The notes beneath the pieces are model-generated. The model was not told where the DNA came from. It did no database searches and saw only the letters and a list, made by a program, of their open reading frames with translations. DNA of 64,000 nt from Campylobacterales bacterium (GTDB lineage Bacteria; Campylobacterota; Campylobacteria; Campylobacterales; Sulfurimonadaceae): assembly GCA_026390135.1 (NCBI GenBank), contig JAPLGN010000034.1, positions 62,001 through 126,000 of the forward strand, read 5' to 3'. Both the position numbers and the translations under genes were made by a program. Shown here piece after piece: positions 61,771 to 64,000 of the stretch (positions within the stretch are counted from its first letter, which is position 1; each line of letters starts with the position of its first letter).

Positions 61771-62197
61771 TCGTAAAACTCTTGTTTACTTTTCCCCTCC
61801 TCGCATGTGACTCTTTTAACAAATGCCTGCGTAAAGTTCATAATCGCTCCTCGTCATACCTTGTAGCAGATAGCTCTATGTTGCACGAACTATGAAATAT
61901 CTACTTGTTTAAGCGCACGAGTTAAAAAAATTATTTACAGCATGCACATTGAAATGAAAGAGATAAATACAAGTCAAGCATAAAGTGCAAATGCCCTCTA
62001 TTTAGGCGTATTGGAGTAAAGATATAATTAAGTATCAGAGATAACCAAAATAGTAATCATAAAGAACAAGAATACTGAGCCAATAAAGTATTAAGTCACA
62101 CCTCTTTATTAACCTACATTACTTACCTCTATCTACTCCTCTATTGTCACTACGTAGACTTGATTTATCCTCTTTACGTAACAACAGGGGATACACA

Positions 62198-63121
62198 ATG
62201 AACCATACGACAGAAATAGACACGATAAAACTTCAAATGGAGTTTCTCAATGGAGATGATCAAAGGGCGGTACTAAATGGTATTGTCAATGCACTGTCAT
62301 CAACCTACAGTCAGCTTTACATTAAATACAACACAGGGAGTAATAAAGGCTTGCAGATTAACACGATCTACACGGCAGGCAATAAGATATTGGAGTTAAA
62401 AACAGGGAGTTTTCTCAGTGGTAGCTACCAAGATAAAAAGAGACTTTCAATCTACTATGTTGCCGTGGAGATAGCAGGACTCAAGAAGTATAACATCCAA
62501 AGAGATAAAACCTCTCAGGATTGCTTACTAAGAGTGTGTGCGTATTTAAACACCAATATGATCCGATTTGAGATCACCGAGATAGATCTATGCGTTGATA
62601 TGTTATGTCCTTACGAGAACACTTATGCTTTTTGCAACAAGAAGGCTGCTGGGGTTAAATATTATAAGGTAGATGAGCCTCAATACAATGCGACAACCCA
62701 CTATGTTGAAAAATACAACCATACTCACAACAGGGTCATGAAACGAGCCTATCTGTATGATAAGAGAATTAAAGAGGGGACGATTAATTTTAGTCTTACA
62801 CGGTTTGAATTAAAACTTCAACCTCGCTATTTTAGTGCGTATGAATTTGGTTCAACTACTCTAAGTGAAAATTTGGAGAAGTACCATGTTCTTTTCTTCC
62901 CAACACAAGAAGAAAAAAGAGCTGCGCTATCACTCTATAAAGAGCATGAGGGGAAGATAAGAAGAAGGGATTTGCATCGGCTAGGACTTGATTACTACAG
63001 AGTATATCCCGATACAGGTGCGATAGAGTTTTTTTTGTTTAGCCTCTATGCCATATACGAGCATCATCTTGATTTGCCTTCTAAGCCGATGGTGGATAAT
63101 GGATTTGATTTTGAAAATTAA
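62198..63121 (+). CDS. Replication-initiator-like protein (tentative)
   Basis: MNHTTEIDTIKLQMEF...FEITEIDLCVDML...RAYLYDKRIKEGTINFSLTRFELKLQPRYF resembles Rep_trans-type initiator patterns; start at 62198. Confidence 0.4.
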   Translation: MNHTTEIDTIKLQMEFLNGDDQRAVLNGIVNALSSTYSQLYIKYNTGSNKGLQINTIYTAGNKILELKTGSFLSGSYQDKKRLSIYYVAVEIAGLKKYNIQRDKTSQDCLLRVCAYLNTNMIRFEITEIDLCVDMLCPYENTYAFCNKKAAGVKYYKVDEPQYNATTHYVEKYNHTHNRVMKRAYLYDKRIKEGTINFSLTRFELKLQPRYFSAYEFGSTTLSENLEKYHVLFFPTQEEKRAALSLYKEHEGKIRRRDLHRLGLDYYRVYPDTGAIEFFLFSLYAIYEHHLDLPSKPMVDNGFDFEN

Positions 63122-63307
63122 GTTGAAAATTTTGTGGCACTAAGCAAGACATTGATCCAGTTAAAGAGAGTAAGAAATATAGAGCTTTTACTCGAGGAAC
63201 TATTACCAAGAGCAAAGAGAATTTAGGGAGACATAGGGTTACGAGTTAGTGTGTTAAATGCGGACATTTACTACATTAGAGATTTCATAAATAAGATGCC
63301 AGTATAA
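63122..63307 (+). pseudogene. In-frame coding-like sequence after the Rep-like stop, interrupted by TAG
   Basis: VENFVALSKTLIQLKRVRNIELLLEELLPRAKRI*GDIGLRVSVLNADIYYIRDFINKMPV*. Confidence 0.45.
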
Positions 63308-63465
63308 AGTTGGATGAGCCCCTGTTTTACGATGAAGCACTCCATTATAGCAATAGGTAAGAATTTGATATTATTCCCAACTTTTTCTACAGCTATGTTT
63401 AAAATTATTGAATATGCTATGATTGTGACATCTTAACATATGGCAGAACCATAAATAGGTTATTA

Positions 63466-64000
63466 ATGGAAAACCGAGAACAAAATTCATCTATTCACGC
63501 ATCTAATATTAAGTTTTTAACCCCTACATCGGACGCTGATCCACGTCATACGTACCGTACCGCCCTGACCAAAGCGATAAATCAAGAAGGTGTCACAAAT
63601 ATTGCTATTTCTGGTTCATACGGTGCTGGGAAGACCAGCATTATCAATACGTTTTTGGACGAACAAACAGACAAAAATAAATACATTCGAATATCATTGG
63701 CTAGTTTCAAATCGGCTAATAATACTAGTAACGATGCCGGCAATACTACTTTTGTTGGAGATGGTATTGGTCTTACAATTGAGAAAAGCATCCTGCAACA
63801 GATCTTTTATAAAGTCGAAAAATCAAAACTCCCTTACTCCAAACTAAAACGTATCGTAGAGCCGGAAAGTTGGACATTGACTCGCGCGATTGTGATTCTG
63901 CTCATATTCGCAGTATTGGGGCATTTGAGTCTTGACACGGAATATCTATTATCGATTGTCGGCGCAAACTGGATAGTAGCTTCTGGATGGTTCGTTACTA
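63466..64000 (+). CDS. YobI-like P-loop NTPase, N-terminal part only (runs off window)
   Basis: Own translation from ATG 63466: MENREQNSSIHASNIKFLTPTSDADPRHTYRTALTKAINQEGVTNIAISGSYGAGKTSIINTFL...LEKSILQQIFYKVEKSKLPYSKLKRI..., then TM segments; Walker A GSYGAGKTS; not in ORF track. Confidence 0.8.
   Translation, partial: MENREQNSSIHASNIKFLTPTSDADPRHTYRTALTKAINQEGVTNIAISGSYGAGKTSIINTFLDEQTDKNKYIRISLASFKSANNTSNDAGNTTFVGDGIGLTIEKSILQQIFYKVEKSKLPYSKLKRIVEPESWTLTRAIVILLIFAVLGHLSLDTEYLLSIVGANWIVASGWFVT

Overview
The window looks like a chromosome segment from a Campylobacterota (Sulfuricurvum/Sulfurimonas-like) bacterium; this is inferred from gene content such as mqnC, fliW, an HP0268-family gene, nhaD and a MOMP-like porin. 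About 1-54.8 kb is mostly housekeeping: purD (partial), hemD, guaA, nadB, uvrC, recG, mqnC, nusB, ribH, kdsA, msrPQ, rimO, tilS, lon, bamD, fliW, proC, miaB, nusA, fabI, tpiA, pgk, gap, nadD, rsfS and a tRNA-Arg(GCG). Within it are a PAS/Hpt/hybrid-kinase/response-regulator cassette (9.8-15.7 kb), a minor-pilin cluster with a 1708-aa DUF11/MshQ-like adhesin (15.9-23.1 kb) and a family of paired palindromic intergenic repeats. From the 3' end of the tRNA (54770) to the window end is an accessory island with few recognisable homologs. It carries an unknown 591-aa protein with a triplicated module, an XRE regulator with a palindromic operator candidate, DUF932, Gp157-like, Rad52-like and DUF2958 genes, a Rep-like gene with degraded in-frame downstream sequence, and the truncated start of a YobI-type P-loop NTPase that is missing from the ORF track. 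Main anomalies: (1) lon is split in two frames with about 60 codons of the AAA+ domain missing; (2) a RelE/ParE-type TA module sits between duplicated copies of the porin 3' end plus a palindromic repeat; (3) the triplicated 'YYxDRNxIY...YYIPCK' module; (4) the YobI-type NTPase at the edge of the island; (5) a second Hpt domain lacking its histidine, joined by a (GAAACA)12 linker.
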